Shown: in pieces, positions 28,257 to 37,296 of the stretch
How the letters are laid out: every line of letters starts with the position of its first letter
Numbering within the stretch: the stretch's first letter is position 1
DNA from: CAZHCA01 sp964530825
GTDB lineage: Bacteria > Bacteroidota > Bacteroidia > Chitinophagales > Saprospiraceae
Assembly: GCA_964530825.1 (NCBI GenBank)
Contig: CAZHCA010000016.1
Location: 32,507 to 96,506, forward strand
Length of the DNA stretch: 64,000 nt
Reading direction: 5' to 3'
Made by a program: the position numbers and the translations under genes
The notes under the pieces: generated by a model
Databases searched by the model: none
What the model saw: the letters and a program-made list of their open reading frames with translations, nothing else
Told to the model about the DNA's origin: nothing

Positions 28257-28844
28257 ATGAGAAAACAAAGTATCATGAGGTCAGAGCTCCGCTCTTTACA
28301 TCATTCGTTTTGGGCCTTGCTCTTTTGTTTAGGCGCCACCCTCACCGGTGAGGCGCAACCGGCGATTCCAGCCAGCCAGACCAACGAGGCAGTTGAATGG
28401 TTGACCCTAGAAGAGGCCTTAGCCCGCAATACCGAAGAGGAGCGCAAAATCCTCCTCGACATTTACAAGCCCCATTGCGTATGGTGCCGCAAAATGGATC
28501 AGCTCACCTTTAACGACCCGCAGTTATCGGCGATCATCAACCGCTATTTCTACCCGGTCCGGATCAATGCTCACTACAACCAAGATATCGAGTTCAACGA
28601 TCGCACCTATACCGCGAAAAAAGACGGCTACCACGAATTAGTGGTCGAACTCATGCGCGGTCGGCTTTCTTTCCCTACGATTGTTTTCATCGACGAAGAC
28701 CTGAACGTCATCCAACCGCTTGCTGGCTTTAAAACGCCCACCGAATTCGAGCGCATTTCCCTCTACTTCGCCGAGGATTTTTACAAGAAAATGCCCTGGT
28801 CTACCTACGAGCGGAAATTTGACCGGATGATCCGAAACGAGTGA
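28257..28844 (+). CDS. Secreted thioredoxin-fold protein
   Basis: A 195-residue protein with an N-terminal signal peptide (hydrophobic stretch about 18-32 ending at GEAQ). The thioredoxin fold carries a CVWC active site (Cys74 and Cys77) and the cis-proline segment SFPTIVFIDED. The long insert between them (NAHYNQDIEFNDRTYTAKK) resembles the DUF255-like thioredoxin branch seen in Bacteroidota. Likely a periplasmic thiol-disulfide protein. A second ATG seven codons in could be the true start. It lies 75 bases after ribD. Confidence 0.8.
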   Translation: MRKQSIMRSELRSLHHSFWALLFCLGATLTGEAQPAIPASQTNEAVEWLTLEEALARNTEEERKILLDIYKPHCVWCRKMDQLTFNDPQLSAIINRYFYPVRINAHYNQDIEFNDRTYTAKKDGYHELVVELMRGRLSFPTIVFIDEDLNVIQPLAGFKTPTEFERISLYFAEDFYKKMPWSTYERKFDRMIRNE

Positions 28845-28937
28845 TAGGCAGACCTTCCGATGCTGGCTGCAAAGACTACGCTACCGCGGCAGGTGGTAAA
28901 CATTACTGCTCACCAATGGTTTTTTTAGCAAAACACC

Positions 28938-29849
28938 ATGCGGATTGCCTCACTCCTGCCCAGCGCCACCGAAATCATTTGCGCACTTGGGTTTGAAAAT
29001 CAATTGGTAGGGCGTTCCCACGAATGCGACTTCCCTCCTTCTGTAAAGCACTTACCAATACTGACGCGCTCTCGTGTTCCTGATGAGAGTAGTCGTATCA
29101 TTGATGAGTTGGTAAAACGGCAATTGCAAAAAGCCCTCTCGATCTATGAAGTCGATCAGGTCCTACTCAAGACATTGAAGCCCGACTTCATCGTGACCCA
29201 GTCCCTCTGCGAAGTCTGTGCAGTCAATTTTTCCCAGGTGCAGGAAACCATACGCCGAGAGTTGTCAGACAGCACCCAAATTATTGATTTACAGCCAAAT
29301 CAACTCGACGATCTTTTCGAGGATATTCGGCGTACCGGAGATCGACTGGGGGCTCCGCAACAAGCAGTGGTTGTGATTAATGCTCTCCGGAAAAGGATGG
29401 ACCAGATTGGTGCTGCCGCTCAAGCCGAATCTGCAAGGCCACGGGTTGCCTGTATCGAATGGCTTGATCCCCTGATGGATGCGGGCAACTGGATCCCGGA
29501 ATTAGTCGACTGGGCCGGCGGGGTCGACGTCTTTGGTAATAGCGGAAGCCGGTCGCACTACCTTACTTGGGAAGATCTATTACGCGAGGACCCCGACATT
29601 ATTATTCTGATGCCCTGTGGCTTTTCCATGTCGCGAACCAAAGAAGAATTGCCGGTCCTCACCCGGCATCCGCAATGGGGTACCCTTGCCGCCGTACAAA
29701 ACCAACGGGTCTTCCTAACTGATGGTAATCAGTATTTCAATCGCCCCGGCCCAAGAATAGTCGAGTCGCTGCGCATTCTGGCCGAAATCTTTCATCCGGA
29801 AAAACTGGCGCCAGAAATGCAAGGCCATGGTTGGCAAATTATAGCGTAA
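28938..29849 (+). CDS. BtuF-like cobalamin/metal-chelate binding protein without signal peptide
   Basis: A 303-residue type III periplasmic-binding-fold protein: RIASLLPSATEIICALGFENQLVGRSHECDFP at the start, a long central helix, and the C-terminal lobe EWLDPLMDAGNWIPELVDWAGG with DPDIIILMPCGFS. This matches the cobalamin-binding protein branch related to BtuF. The start MRIASLLPSATE leaves no signal peptide, which is common in this branch and puts it in the cytoplasm or under an unrecognised export route. No ABC permease genes adjoin it, so a transport role is uncertain. Confidence 0.8.
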   Translation: MRIASLLPSATEIICALGFENQLVGRSHECDFPPSVKHLPILTRSRVPDESSRIIDELVKRQLQKALSIYEVDQVLLKTLKPDFIVTQSLCEVCAVNFSQVQETIRRELSDSTQIIDLQPNQLDDLFEDIRRTGDRLGAPQQAVVVINALRKRMDQIGAAAQAESARPRVACIEWLDPLMDAGNWIPELVDWAGGVDVFGNSGSRSHYLTWEDLLREDPDIIILMPCGFSMSRTKEELPVLTRHPQWGTLAAVQNQRVFLTDGNQYFNRPGPRIVESLRILAEIFHPEKLAPEMQGHGWQIIA

Positions 29850-29874
29850 AAGCTCCACAGCCCTACGGTGCGTC

Positions 29875-31437
29875 CTACCGTTTTCCCTTCACCCCCAGCA
29901 CCGACAACAACCCGCGCGTTAATTCGCGTCCTACTGTCCGGGAAAATTCGCGGGTAGCCCTGCTGTCCAGGATCTGCTCGATGATAGAATCCGGCTTTTT
30001 GGAACGCGAGCGCGTCTGACTGGCTTTCTCCTGCTCTTTTTTCATTTGTTTTCGGTGCGCCTCCTGCTGAGCAAACGCAATTTTTTTCTCCAGAATTTCT
30101 TTAGCACTCTCGCGATTGAGTGGTTGTTCGTATTTTTTGACCAATCGGGACTGTTCGATCAGTGCATTAATCTCGGCCTGATTCAGGATGTCCATCCGCG
30201 ATTGGGGCGCCCGCATCATGGTATGCACCAGCGGTGTAGGGATGCCATCTTCATTGAGTACGGAGATCAGCGCCTCGCCGGTTCCCAGTTCGTTGAGCAG
30301 CTTATCTACGTCATAGAACGTCGTAAGCGGGAAATTTTCGGCAGCCAGCTTGATTGCTTTGCGATCCCTTGCCGTAAATGCGCGTAGTGCGTGTTGCACC
30401 TTCATACCCAGTTGTCCGAGCACCTCAGCGGGGACATCCACTGGGTTCTGGGTAATGAAGAAAACGCCTACGCCTTTGGAGCGGATCAATTTTATCATGA
30501 CCTCGATCTGATCGAGCAGCACATCGCTGGCTTTTTCGAATACCAGGTGAGCTTCGTCGATGAACATGACCAGTTTGGGTTGCTCGACATCACCCGCCTC
30601 CGGAAAGAAATTATAGATCTCGGCCAGCATCTGAATCATAAAGGTCGAAAACAGCTTCGGCCGATCCTGAATATCAGTGAGCCGAACGATTGAAATTTTG
30701 GCGTTTCCGTCTGGCCCCACCCCTAGCAGGTCGTCGATATCGAAGGAGGGTTCACCGAAAAAAAGGTTGGCCCCTTGAGTTTCCAGCTCGATCAATTTGC
30801 GTTGAATAGCACCGATCGACTGCATGGAGAGCATGCCATATTTTTGTTTGATTTCTTCTTTGCCTTCACTTTGCATGTACTGAAGGATTTTCTTTAAATC
30901 CTCCAGGCCTACCATGGGGATGCTGTTGTCGTCGCAATATTTAAAAGCCACCGCGATGACCCCTTCCTGTGAAGAAGTCAGGTTGAGCATTCGGGAGAAA
31001 AGTTCCGGGCCGAATTCGGTTACCGTTGCGCGCAATCGAACCCCCGGTTCATTGGAAAGACTCAGCAGCTCTACCGGGAAGGATTTCGGCTCATAAGGCA
31101 GACTACCTATGGCTGTGTGGCGCTCATCGATCTTCGGGTGAGGGCTGCCCGGCTGAGCCAATCCGCTCAGGTCACCTTTAATATCCATTAACAGGGAAGG
31201 CACACCCGCTTTTGACAACTGCTCGGCAATGACCTGTAGCGACTTGGTTTTACCTGTGCCGGTAGCCCCGCTAATCATGCCATGGCGGGTAAACATGCTT
31301 AACGGCGCGCGGATGTGGTGGTCAGGCATTGGCTCGCCATCGAGCATAGCACCACCCAAGGTAATGAAAGGCCCCTCTTCGAAGTGGTAACCCTGTTTTA
31401 TGGTTTGAGAAAACAACTGTTGATCGGCCATATTCAT
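29875..31437 (-). CDS. HerA-like ATPase, DUF853/YjgR family
   Basis: A 520-residue P-loop ATPase of the FtsK/HerA superfamily. Walker A is GATGTGKTKS near residue 57, Walker B is LVMFIDEAHLVFE near 293, and the YjgR-type context SLLMDIKGDLSGLAQPG follows the P-loop. The C-terminus has a Lys/Arg/Gln-rich coiled-coil region (about 450-500). These proteins form hexameric ring motors; the YjgR subgroup has no settled physiological role. It is 22 bases downstream of a nuclease gene on the same strand, which hints at DNA processing. Confidence 0.88.
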   Translation of the reverse strand: MNMADQQLFSQTIKQGYHFEEGPFITLGGAMLDGEPMPDHHIRAPLSMFTRHGMISGATGTGKTKSLQVIAEQLSKAGVPSLLMDIKGDLSGLAQPGSPHPKIDERHTAIGSLPYEPKSFPVELLSLSNEPGVRLRATVTEFGPELFSRMLNLTSSQEGVIAVAFKYCDDNSIPMVGLEDLKKILQYMQSEGKEEIKQKYGMLSMQSIGAIQRKLIELETQGANLFFGEPSFDIDDLLGVGPDGNAKISIVRLTDIQDRPKLFSTFMIQMLAEIYNFFPEAGDVEQPKLVMFIDEAHLVFEKASDVLLDQIEVMIKLIRSKGVGVFFITQNPVDVPAEVLGQLGMKVQHALRAFTARDRKAIKLAAENFPLTTFYDVDKLLNELGTGEALISVLNEDGIPTPLVHTMMRAPQSRMDILNQAEINALIEQSRLVKKYEQPLNRESAKEILEKKIAFAQQEAHRKQMKKEQEKASQTRSRSKKPDSIIEQILDSRATREFSRTVGRELTRGLLSVLGVKGKR

Positions 31438-31459
31438 GAATTGGTTTTCGGTCGTGAAA

Positions 31460-32368
31460 TTATTCAGCTTGGTTCCATTGATCGGTACGTTCGCGAAATT
31501 TTTGCCGGCTAAAGGGCCAAAGATCTACATTAACACTTCGCTCAAGTGAATCTTCCAGGGCATCGGTCATCAGCTCTGGGAAAAAGTCGATTCCGGTCAG
31601 GCTCTCTAGCGAGTCAATAGAGACCACGTAATTGTACAAGGGCTCGTAGGATATCCGATTGGGAATCAAAAAAGCAATAGCTTTCTGCTCCGGCTCTGCC
31701 AGATCGAGCAATATTTTATAATAAGCCCCCGGGATGGTTATATGCCCCTTTTCGATAGTCCCTTTTACCGATTGATGTAATATCGGTCCCGTAATGACGT
31801 AGAGTTTGCGGTACTTTTTTGCCCAATCGCGGGCGAGTTCTTCCAACTCTCGCCAGATTCCCTGATTGAAGTCGTGGGCTTGGGGAGCAATATTGCTCAT
31901 CAGAAAAGTCTCCCGAATGGCCTTTTCGTTCCAAGCCATATCGGCTGCCGGTACTAAGTGTCCCCGATCATAGCCCGAGTGCAGATAGTCTGCCCAGGCC
32001 GCCGATCCACCGCGCACAGCCGGATCTCTTTCGAACCGGTCCGGACGTTCATGCCAAGGTTGCTCCAGGCGATTGCGGGTCAGCATATGGGCTGTCCATT
32101 CGGCCTGTTCGTGCTGCTCGCTGTAAGAAAGCGAAAAAAAATCGTGGTGGATCACCTCACCTGTAGTCGAAACCGGCAAATAAAACGACCGGTCATCCGT
32201 CGTATCGGAAGGCATAAAAGCCACTTCCTCCCCTCTACCTGAGAAGCCGGAAAAGGTGGCAAAGAACCACCATAAGCCCATCAACAAACCGGCGAGGATC
32301 ATCACCCGGATAAAGATGCAGGATCCCATTCTGCTTCCCGGAGGGTGATTAGTGCGAAATTTGGCCAT
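31460..32368 (-). CDS. DNA/RNA non-specific endonuclease (NucA family), membrane-anchored or secreted
   Basis: A 302-residue protein with one N-terminal hydrophobic segment (about 19-40). The nuclease domain has the beta-beta-alpha-metal signature YDRGHLVPAADM (catalytic His in DRGH), NIAPQAHDFNQGIWRELEE with the metal-ligand Asn, and YVITGPIL. It degrades single- or double-stranded DNA and RNA with Mg2+. Anchoring would place it in the periplasm or outside, for nutrient scavenging or defence. It precedes the HerA-like gene by 22 bases; coupling may only be transcriptional. Confidence 0.87.
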   Translation of the reverse strand: MAKFRTNHPPGSRMGSCIFIRVMILAGLLMGLWWFFATFSGFSGRGEEVAFMPSDTTDDRSFYLPVSTTGEVIHHDFFSLSYSEQHEQAEWTAHMLTRNRLEQPWHERPDRFERDPAVRGGSAAWADYLHSGYDRGHLVPAADMAWNEKAIRETFLMSNIAPQAHDFNQGIWRELEELARDWAKKYRKLYVITGPILHQSVKGTIEKGHITIPGAYYKILLDLAEPEQKAIAFLIPNRISYEPLYNYVVSIDSLESLTGIDFFPELMTDALEDSLERSVNVDLWPFSRQKFRERTDQWNQAE

Positions 32369-32466
32369 ACGAACCGGTAATTGTTAAACGGGGTAAAAAT
32401 AGTAATTTTAGATGGAGCCGGAGGTTATGGACCAACAGGTTACCCGTTTAATCTAATCTCAACCCT

Positions 32467-33063
32467 ATGCCCTTACAAATTGGCATCACTGGCGGAATTG
32501 GGAGCGGCAAAACAACCGCCTGTCAAATTTTTGAAACGCTGGGTATTCCCGTTTACTACGCCGATGAGCGGGCCAAATGGTTGATCGAACACGACCCGGC
32601 GCTCGTGGCCGGTATCAGGAAGTTATTTGGAGAAGCAGCCTATGGGCCCGATGGCAGTTACCAACGCAATTACGTGGCCGGTATCGTTTTCACCCAAGTT
32701 GACAAGCTGGAAGCGCTCAATCGGCTGGTGCACCCCGCAGTCATTCGTGATGGAGCAGAATGGCATGCCGCACAAAACAAGGTACCCTATACCATAAAAG
32801 AGGCCGCATTACTCATTGAGAGTGGAAGCCACCGCCAACTCGACCGGTTGATTGTTGTAACCGCTCCGGAGCCAACCCGGGTAAAACGAGTAATGCAGCG
32901 CGATCAGATGCGTGCTGAAGAAGTTCGAGCACGCATGGAGCGTCAGTTGCCTGAGGCTGAAAAAATTAAGCTCGCAGATTTTGTTATTCATAACGATGGC
33001 AAACAATCCTTGATTCGTCAAGTGTTGACCATTCATCATAAAATAATATCGGAAAACCCATGA
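32467..33063 (+). CDS. coaE: Dephospho-CoA kinase
   Basis: A 198-residue P-loop kinase of normal CoaE length: LQIGITGGIGSGKTTACQIFETLGIPVYYADERAK at the N-terminus, LNRLVHPAVI near 80, and the lid region QRDQMRAEEVRARMERQ near 142. It performs the last step of coenzyme A synthesis, phosphorylating the 3'-hydroxyl of dephospho-CoA. Its TGA overlaps the ATG of the next gene (ATGA at 33060-33063), which indicates translational coupling. Confidence 0.93.
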   Translation: MPLQIGITGGIGSGKTTACQIFETLGIPVYYADERAKWLIEHDPALVAGIRKLFGEAAYGPDGSYQRNYVAGIVFTQVDKLEALNRLVHPAVIRDGAEWHAAQNKVPYTIKEAALLIESGSHRQLDRLIVVTAPEPTRVKRVMQRDQMRAEEVRARMERQLPEAEKIKLADFVIHNDGKQSLIRQVLTIHHKIISENP

Positions 33064-34247
33064 TTAATTGCAGACCCGGCACCCTTCAGTCCATCACCAC
33101 GATTTATCGCCGCGAAGATCTACTGGATCCGAATCGGCCTAAGGATTTGCGTTTTTGCACCCTGCAATCCCTAGATCTGAAATCGACGCCAATTGTGTGG
33201 AACCAATACCAAGTTGACCATACCACTACTCTACTCGGATGCGACCTCCTCCCCCAGGATGAATTGTACCTGCGCGAAAAAGGAGTTCATCTGTATTTTG
33301 CCCCAAAAAACTTACCCTATCAACCTTTTCGCAGCCAACTCTACACCTGGCAGGAGCTCATGGAGGGCTGCGATGAAAACTGGGATAACAGCCTCGATCT
33401 GCGCATTTATGAGCATTTTTCTGTCTCGCGTTTCAATCCCGATATCAATGAGGCGCTCTACCAGCGCATTCACGATCATGCCATTGACAACGCTCTACGC
33501 GAACTGATCCAGTTCGATGAGTACGGCATGACCAACTACCGCTGTGTGGGCATAATGGGCGGGCACGGTGTGGGGCGTAACACCATGAATTACCGACGCA
33601 CAGCCCGGACGGCCAAGCTATTGGCGGAAAACGGATATCTCGTCGCCTCCGGCGGCGGACCCGGCATCATGGAAGCAGCTAACCTCGGGGCCTATTTTGG
33701 CCCGCACTCTATGCAGGATCTTGAAAAAGCCATCGATATCCTGGCGCAGGCTCCGGTTTACCAACACCGCGATTTCCAAAACCGCGCCATGGACGTTCTG
33801 GAGCGCTTCCCGGAAGGCGGCGAAAGCCTAGCTATCCCCACTTGGTTCTACGGCCATGAACCCAGCAACCTTTTTGCTTCTTTTATTGCCAAGTATTTTT
33901 CGAATAGCATTCGCGAAGATACCCTGTTGGCGGTTTCGCTTTTTGGCACCCTGTACGCTCCCGGAAGCGCCGGAACAACTCAGGAAATTTTCATGGATGC
34001 CGCCCAAAACCACTACGGTACTTTCAATTTTATCAGTCCAATGATTTTCTTGAGTCGCGACCGGTACGAACAGGAGACCATGATCTATCCCCTGCTCCGC
34101 CAGCTTGCCCAGGGCCAGCAGTATGCGAATATGCTATTCCTCTGTAACGAGCCGGAAGCTGCTGTGGCGTTCATTAAATCCCACCCGCCAATCTTTGTAG
34201 GAAAATTGGAAGCCAGCTCTCCTACCGTATTTAGCCGACCGGAATAA
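33060..34247 (+). CDS. LOG family protein (nucleotide phosphoribohydrolase-like)
   Basis: A 395-residue member of the Rossmann-like LOG/lysine-decarboxylase-like family, longer than classical LOG because of an extra N-terminal region of about 160 residues. The core has VGIMGGHGVGRNTMNYRRTARTAKLLAENGY, SGGGPGIMEAANLGAY and PGSAGTTQEIFMDAA (the family's PGGxGTxxE motif with the two glycines changed to GS). LOG enzymes release the base from nucleoside 5'-monophosphates; whether this longer form does so is unproven. Translation is coupled to coaE. Confidence 0.85.
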   Translation: MINCRPGTLQSITTIYRREDLLDPNRPKDLRFCTLQSLDLKSTPIVWNQYQVDHTTTLLGCDLLPQDELYLREKGVHLYFAPKNLPYQPFRSQLYTWQELMEGCDENWDNSLDLRIYEHFSVSRFNPDINEALYQRIHDHAIDNALRELIQFDEYGMTNYRCVGIMGGHGVGRNTMNYRRTARTAKLLAENGYLVASGGGPGIMEAANLGAYFGPHSMQDLEKAIDILAQAPVYQHRDFQNRAMDVLERFPEGGESLAIPTWFYGHEPSNLFASFIAKYFSNSIREDTLLAVSLFGTLYAPGSAGTTQEIFMDAAQNHYGTFNFISPMIFLSRDRYEQETMIYPLLRQLAQGQQYANMLFLCNEPEAAVAFIKSHPPIFVGKLEASSPTVFSRPE

Positions 34248-34280
34248 GACCGAGACACGCGGTCAATCGTAAAGGTGGTT

Positions 34281-34361
34281 ATACCTTCAGGTATAGAAAA
34301 TCACAATTGACTAAAAAATAAGTCATGCAACGTAAATCTTGCATAACTTATTTTTTAGTTA
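34281..34361 (+). promoter_or_regulatory. Inverted repeats upstream of blaI (putative BlaI operator and promoter)
   Basis: A large inverted repeat pairs 34308-34330 with 34339-34361 with few mismatches; each arm itself holds AACT...AGTT-type half sites around an A/T core. A smaller one (ATACC/GGTAT) lies at 34281-34294. A TATACTTTG sequence straddling the right arm resembles the Bacteroidota -7 element. Dyads of this kind upstream of BlaI-family genes are typical autoregulatory operators; the assignment is inference. Confidence 0.6.
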
Positions 34362-34396
34362 TACTTTGCGCTTAAATACCAAATAATCTACCGACT

Positions 34397-34783
34397 ATGC
34401 AACGACTTACAAAGGCCGAAGAAGAAATCATGCAGATCATCTGGACCTTGGGTCCCTGCATTGTGGCCGACATACGCGATTACATCGCAAAGGAGCTAGG
34501 TCAGGACCGACCACCCCATAGTTCGGTATCGACCATTGTGCGGGTGCTTGAGAAAAAAGGCTTTCTGGGGCACAAAGCTTACGGGCGGACGTACGAGTAT
34601 TTTCCGAAAGTTACCAAGGAAGAGTACAGTGCCCGCAGTGTACAAAAACTTGTCGATGATTACTTTGGCGGTTCGCCTAACCGACTGGTATCCTTTCTAT
34701 TGAAGAAAGAAAACCTGAGTCTGGAAGAACTCAATGCACTCATCCGGCGGCTGGAGTCCGACGACAAAACCGATGATCAATGA
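34397..34783 (+). CDS. BlaI/MecI/CopY family transcriptional repressor
   Basis: A 128-residue winged-helix protein: LTKAEEEIMQIIWTLGPCIVADIRD at the N-terminus, the recognition helix region HSSVSTIVRVLEKKGFLGHKAYGRTYEYFPKVTKEEY, and a C-terminal dimerisation segment with the FGGSPNRLVSFLLKKENLSLEELNALI pattern. BlaI dimers repress their own operon until a partner M56 sensor protease triggers their cleavage. The gene overlaps the M56 gene by ATGA, and a large inverted repeat lies just upstream. Confidence 0.92.
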   Translation: MQRLTKAEEEIMQIIWTLGPCIVADIRDYIAKELGQDRPPHSSVSTIVRVLEKKGFLGHKAYGRTYEYFPKVTKEEYSARSVQKLVDDYFGGSPNRLVSFLLKKENLSLEELNALIRRLESDDKTDDQ

Positions 34784-37248
34784 TGCAAGTCGCGAATTAC
34801 CTCTTTGCGCTTTCCGCCTGCTGGCTGGGTTTCTTTTTGCTGTTTGTACTTTTCTTGCGGCATACGACCTTCTTCAGCCATAACCGGGCTTACCTGATGT
34901 CGACCTTCTTTGGGAGTCTGTTCATACCACTTCTGCCCCGACCGCAGTGGCTCCAATTCCGGTGGCCCGCCGAGGCAACCACCGAGACGCCTACGACCGC
35001 TGTCCTGCCTTCGGCCGAGCTTAGCGACCTTCAGTTGACGGTAATAGAACCGGCCATTCCGGATCACCACGAATTCATCAGATACCTCTACTGGGCAGGC
35101 ACCCTACTGGCACTGGGCTGGACACTTTATCACCTGGCCCGGCTCTGGCGATTGTACCGCAAATCCAAACGTGAAGATTATTCCGGATATACCTTATTGC
35201 GCCATGGCGCCTTGACCAATCCTTTTTCCTTTTTCCGCTATTGCTTCTGGCCACAGGAGCAACCCACCAACGATGCCGAAGGCCGCCAGATGCTCGCACA
35301 CGAGTTGGCGCACATTCGCTTGAAGCACAGCTTTGATATCTTGCTGCTGGAAGTTGCGGGGATCATCTTTTGGTTCCATCCGCTGGTATATCTATACCGG
35401 CACGCTCTGCGTACCGTACATGAGTACCAGGCTGACGCCGAGGTACTCCAATCCAATAATAATCGCAAGCAATATGGCCAATTGCTCATAAGCCAGGCCC
35501 TACTTGGCATGCCGGGGCTGGCTAACCATTTTATTCGTTCACAATTGAAAAATCGCATTTTAATGATGACCAGACAACCCACTCCCCGGCGCAATGTGTG
35601 GCGCTACGCCCTGCTCCTGCCTTTACTGGCGGGCATGCTGTTGGCGTTCACGAACCAACGCAACTCCTCACCGACCGATCCGCAGGGCATAAGCGCCCTT
35701 TCCGATACAATTCCGGAAGTTGTGGTCGTTGGCTATTCCAATACCAAAGTTAAAACGACCCGGTCGGAGATTACCGTGACTGCCGAAAATATAGATGCCT
35801 TGAACACCGACCGCAACGGGCAAGCCGCTATTGGCGAACACATTATGCAATACCAGATTACGACACCAGAAGGCTGTGCCCTTTTTTACGATTTCATCAA
35901 AGATGCTCAGGGAAATCGACGCGGATCCCGCCTTGTTATTGAAAAGCCACAGGAGGATTGCATTGGGGCTTTCAAAGCAGGATTAAAAGCATTACCCGAA
36001 GGATGGAAAATACAAGAGCAACCGACCGGAAAAGCAGCTCTTGAGGAGTTGATAAGCGGGAATCAAATCAGCCACTTCGAACTGCAGGAGGAAGAGGAAA
36101 CAAAAGACCGATCTAAGAGCGGCAGTGGTGAATCTTTTACCGATGAAGTATTTAAGGTAGTTGAAGAGATGCCCCGCTTTCCCGGATGCGAAGAAGAGGA
36201 AGGTAGCAGTCCTCGGGCTCAGAAAGCATGTGCCGATAAGCGGATGCTAGAATATGTCTATCGAAACATTCGATATCCAGAGGATGCACGCAATGCCGGT
36301 ATTGAGGGCACCGTGATCGTGCAATTTATTGTCGACAAAAAGGGCTCCATCCGCAGCCCAAAGGTGCTGCGTGAAATCGGAGGCGGCTGTGGTGATGAAG
36401 TCGTGCGTCTGATCGAGAACATGCCCGACTGGATCCCCGGGCGCCAGCGCGGCCGGGCAGTCAATGTACAATTCAATCTGCCGGTCAAATTCCAAATATC
36501 CGATACCACCCCGGATCAAGAACCAGAAACCAAGGGCAATAAGGATTCGAACATCCTGCGCATAGCTGAGCAAATGCCACGCTTCCCCGGCTGCGAAGAA
36601 ATCGAAGGCGGGCCTGAGGCCAAGAAAAAATGCGCCGACCAGCGCATGTTGGAATTTGTTTACCAAAACATCAAATATCCGGAGGCCGCCCGTGATGCCG
36701 GTATCGAAGGAACCGTTATCGTCCAATTCACCATCGATCAAAATGGCAACATCAGAGATTCCAAAGTCGTACGTGAAATCGGTGGAGGCTGTGGAACAGA
36801 GGCCTTACGGATCGTGGAGGCCATGCCCGATGGTTGGACCCCCGGTCGGCAAGACGGCAAAGCGGTCGCTGTGCAGTATAATCTGCCATTGCGCTTTAAA
36901 CTACCTAAGGACAAGGGCCCCGGAATTCCCATTGTTAAAGACCCGGAAACGAGTACGCTGCCCAAGGAAGTACGCCCTGAAGGTAGTGCATTGGGGGTGC
37001 AGGAATTTGCTTTACTGCCCAACCCTACCCACGGGCAAGTGCAGTTGCAATTCCGTGTACCGGCTCAACCTACCGAGGTGCAGGTGTTCAGCAACAACGG
37101 GAAAATGGTGAAGCGCTATACTGCCGATGCCAGTGGCGAATTACAAACCCTGCAACTGGATCTAAGCCAACAACCGGCCGGCACCTACTACGTGCGCATC
37201 TTGCAGGATAATCGACAATTCCTGCGATCGTTAGTCCTTCAGAAATAA
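34780..37248 (+). CDS. M56 (BlaR1-type) peptidase with two TonB-like domains and C-terminal T9SS sorting domain
   Basis: An 822-residue protein. The N-terminal M56 domain has hydrophobic segments near 5-25, 35-52 and 104-122 and the zinc site HELAH (His174, Glu175, His178), with a further helix near 275-290. The periplasmic part begins with a VVVVGYSNTK segment, then two TonB C-terminal-like domains (about 460-576 and 594-708), each with RFPGCEE, NI.YP..AR.AGIEGTVIVQF and REIGGGCG. The last 85 residues (about 738-822) look like a T9SS type A sorting domain (LPNPTHG...GTYYVRIL). BlaI-M56 pairs sense envelope signals; a T9SS tail on an inner-membrane protein is unexpected. Confidence 0.88.
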   Translation: MMQVANYLFALSACWLGFFLLFVLFLRHTTFFSHNRAYLMSTFFGSLFIPLLPRPQWLQFRWPAEATTETPTTAVLPSAELSDLQLTVIEPAIPDHHEFIRYLYWAGTLLALGWTLYHLARLWRLYRKSKREDYSGYTLLRHGALTNPFSFFRYCFWPQEQPTNDAEGRQMLAHELAHIRLKHSFDILLLEVAGIIFWFHPLVYLYRHALRTVHEYQADAEVLQSNNNRKQYGQLLISQALLGMPGLANHFIRSQLKNRILMMTRQPTPRRNVWRYALLLPLLAGMLLAFTNQRNSSPTDPQGISALSDTIPEVVVVGYSNTKVKTTRSEITVTAENIDALNTDRNGQAAIGEHIMQYQITTPEGCALFYDFIKDAQGNRRGSRLVIEKPQEDCIGAFKAGLKALPEGWKIQEQPTGKAALEELISGNQISHFELQEEEETKDRSKSGSGESFTDEVFKVVEEMPRFPGCEEEEGSSPRAQKACADKRMLEYVYRNIRYPEDARNAGIEGTVIVQFIVDKKGSIRSPKVLREIGGGCGDEVVRLIENMPDWIPGRQRGRAVNVQFNLPVKFQISDTTPDQEPETKGNKDSNILRIAEQMPRFPGCEEIEGGPEAKKKCADQRMLEFVYQNIKYPEAARDAGIEGTVIVQFTIDQNGNIRDSKVVREIGGGCGTEALRIVEAMPDGWTPGRQDGKAVAVQYNLPLRFKLPKDKGPGIPIVKDPETSTLPKEVRPEGSALGVQEFALLPNPTHGQVQLQFRVPAQPTEVQVFSNNGKMVKRYTADASGELQTLQLDLSQQPAGTYYVRILQDNRQFLRSLVLQK

Positions 37249-37258
37249 TATTTCAAGC

Positions 37259-37296
37259 CCGTAGAGACGCCACCGGCGGCGTCTTTACGGTTTTTC
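37259..37296 (+). terminator. Rho-independent terminator of the blaI-M56 operon
   Basis: A 13-base stem (left arm from 37259, right arm ending at 37290, one mismatch) with a GC-rich base and a T-run at 37291-37295. It overlaps the 3' end of the convergent YqhA-like gene. Confidence 0.75.
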
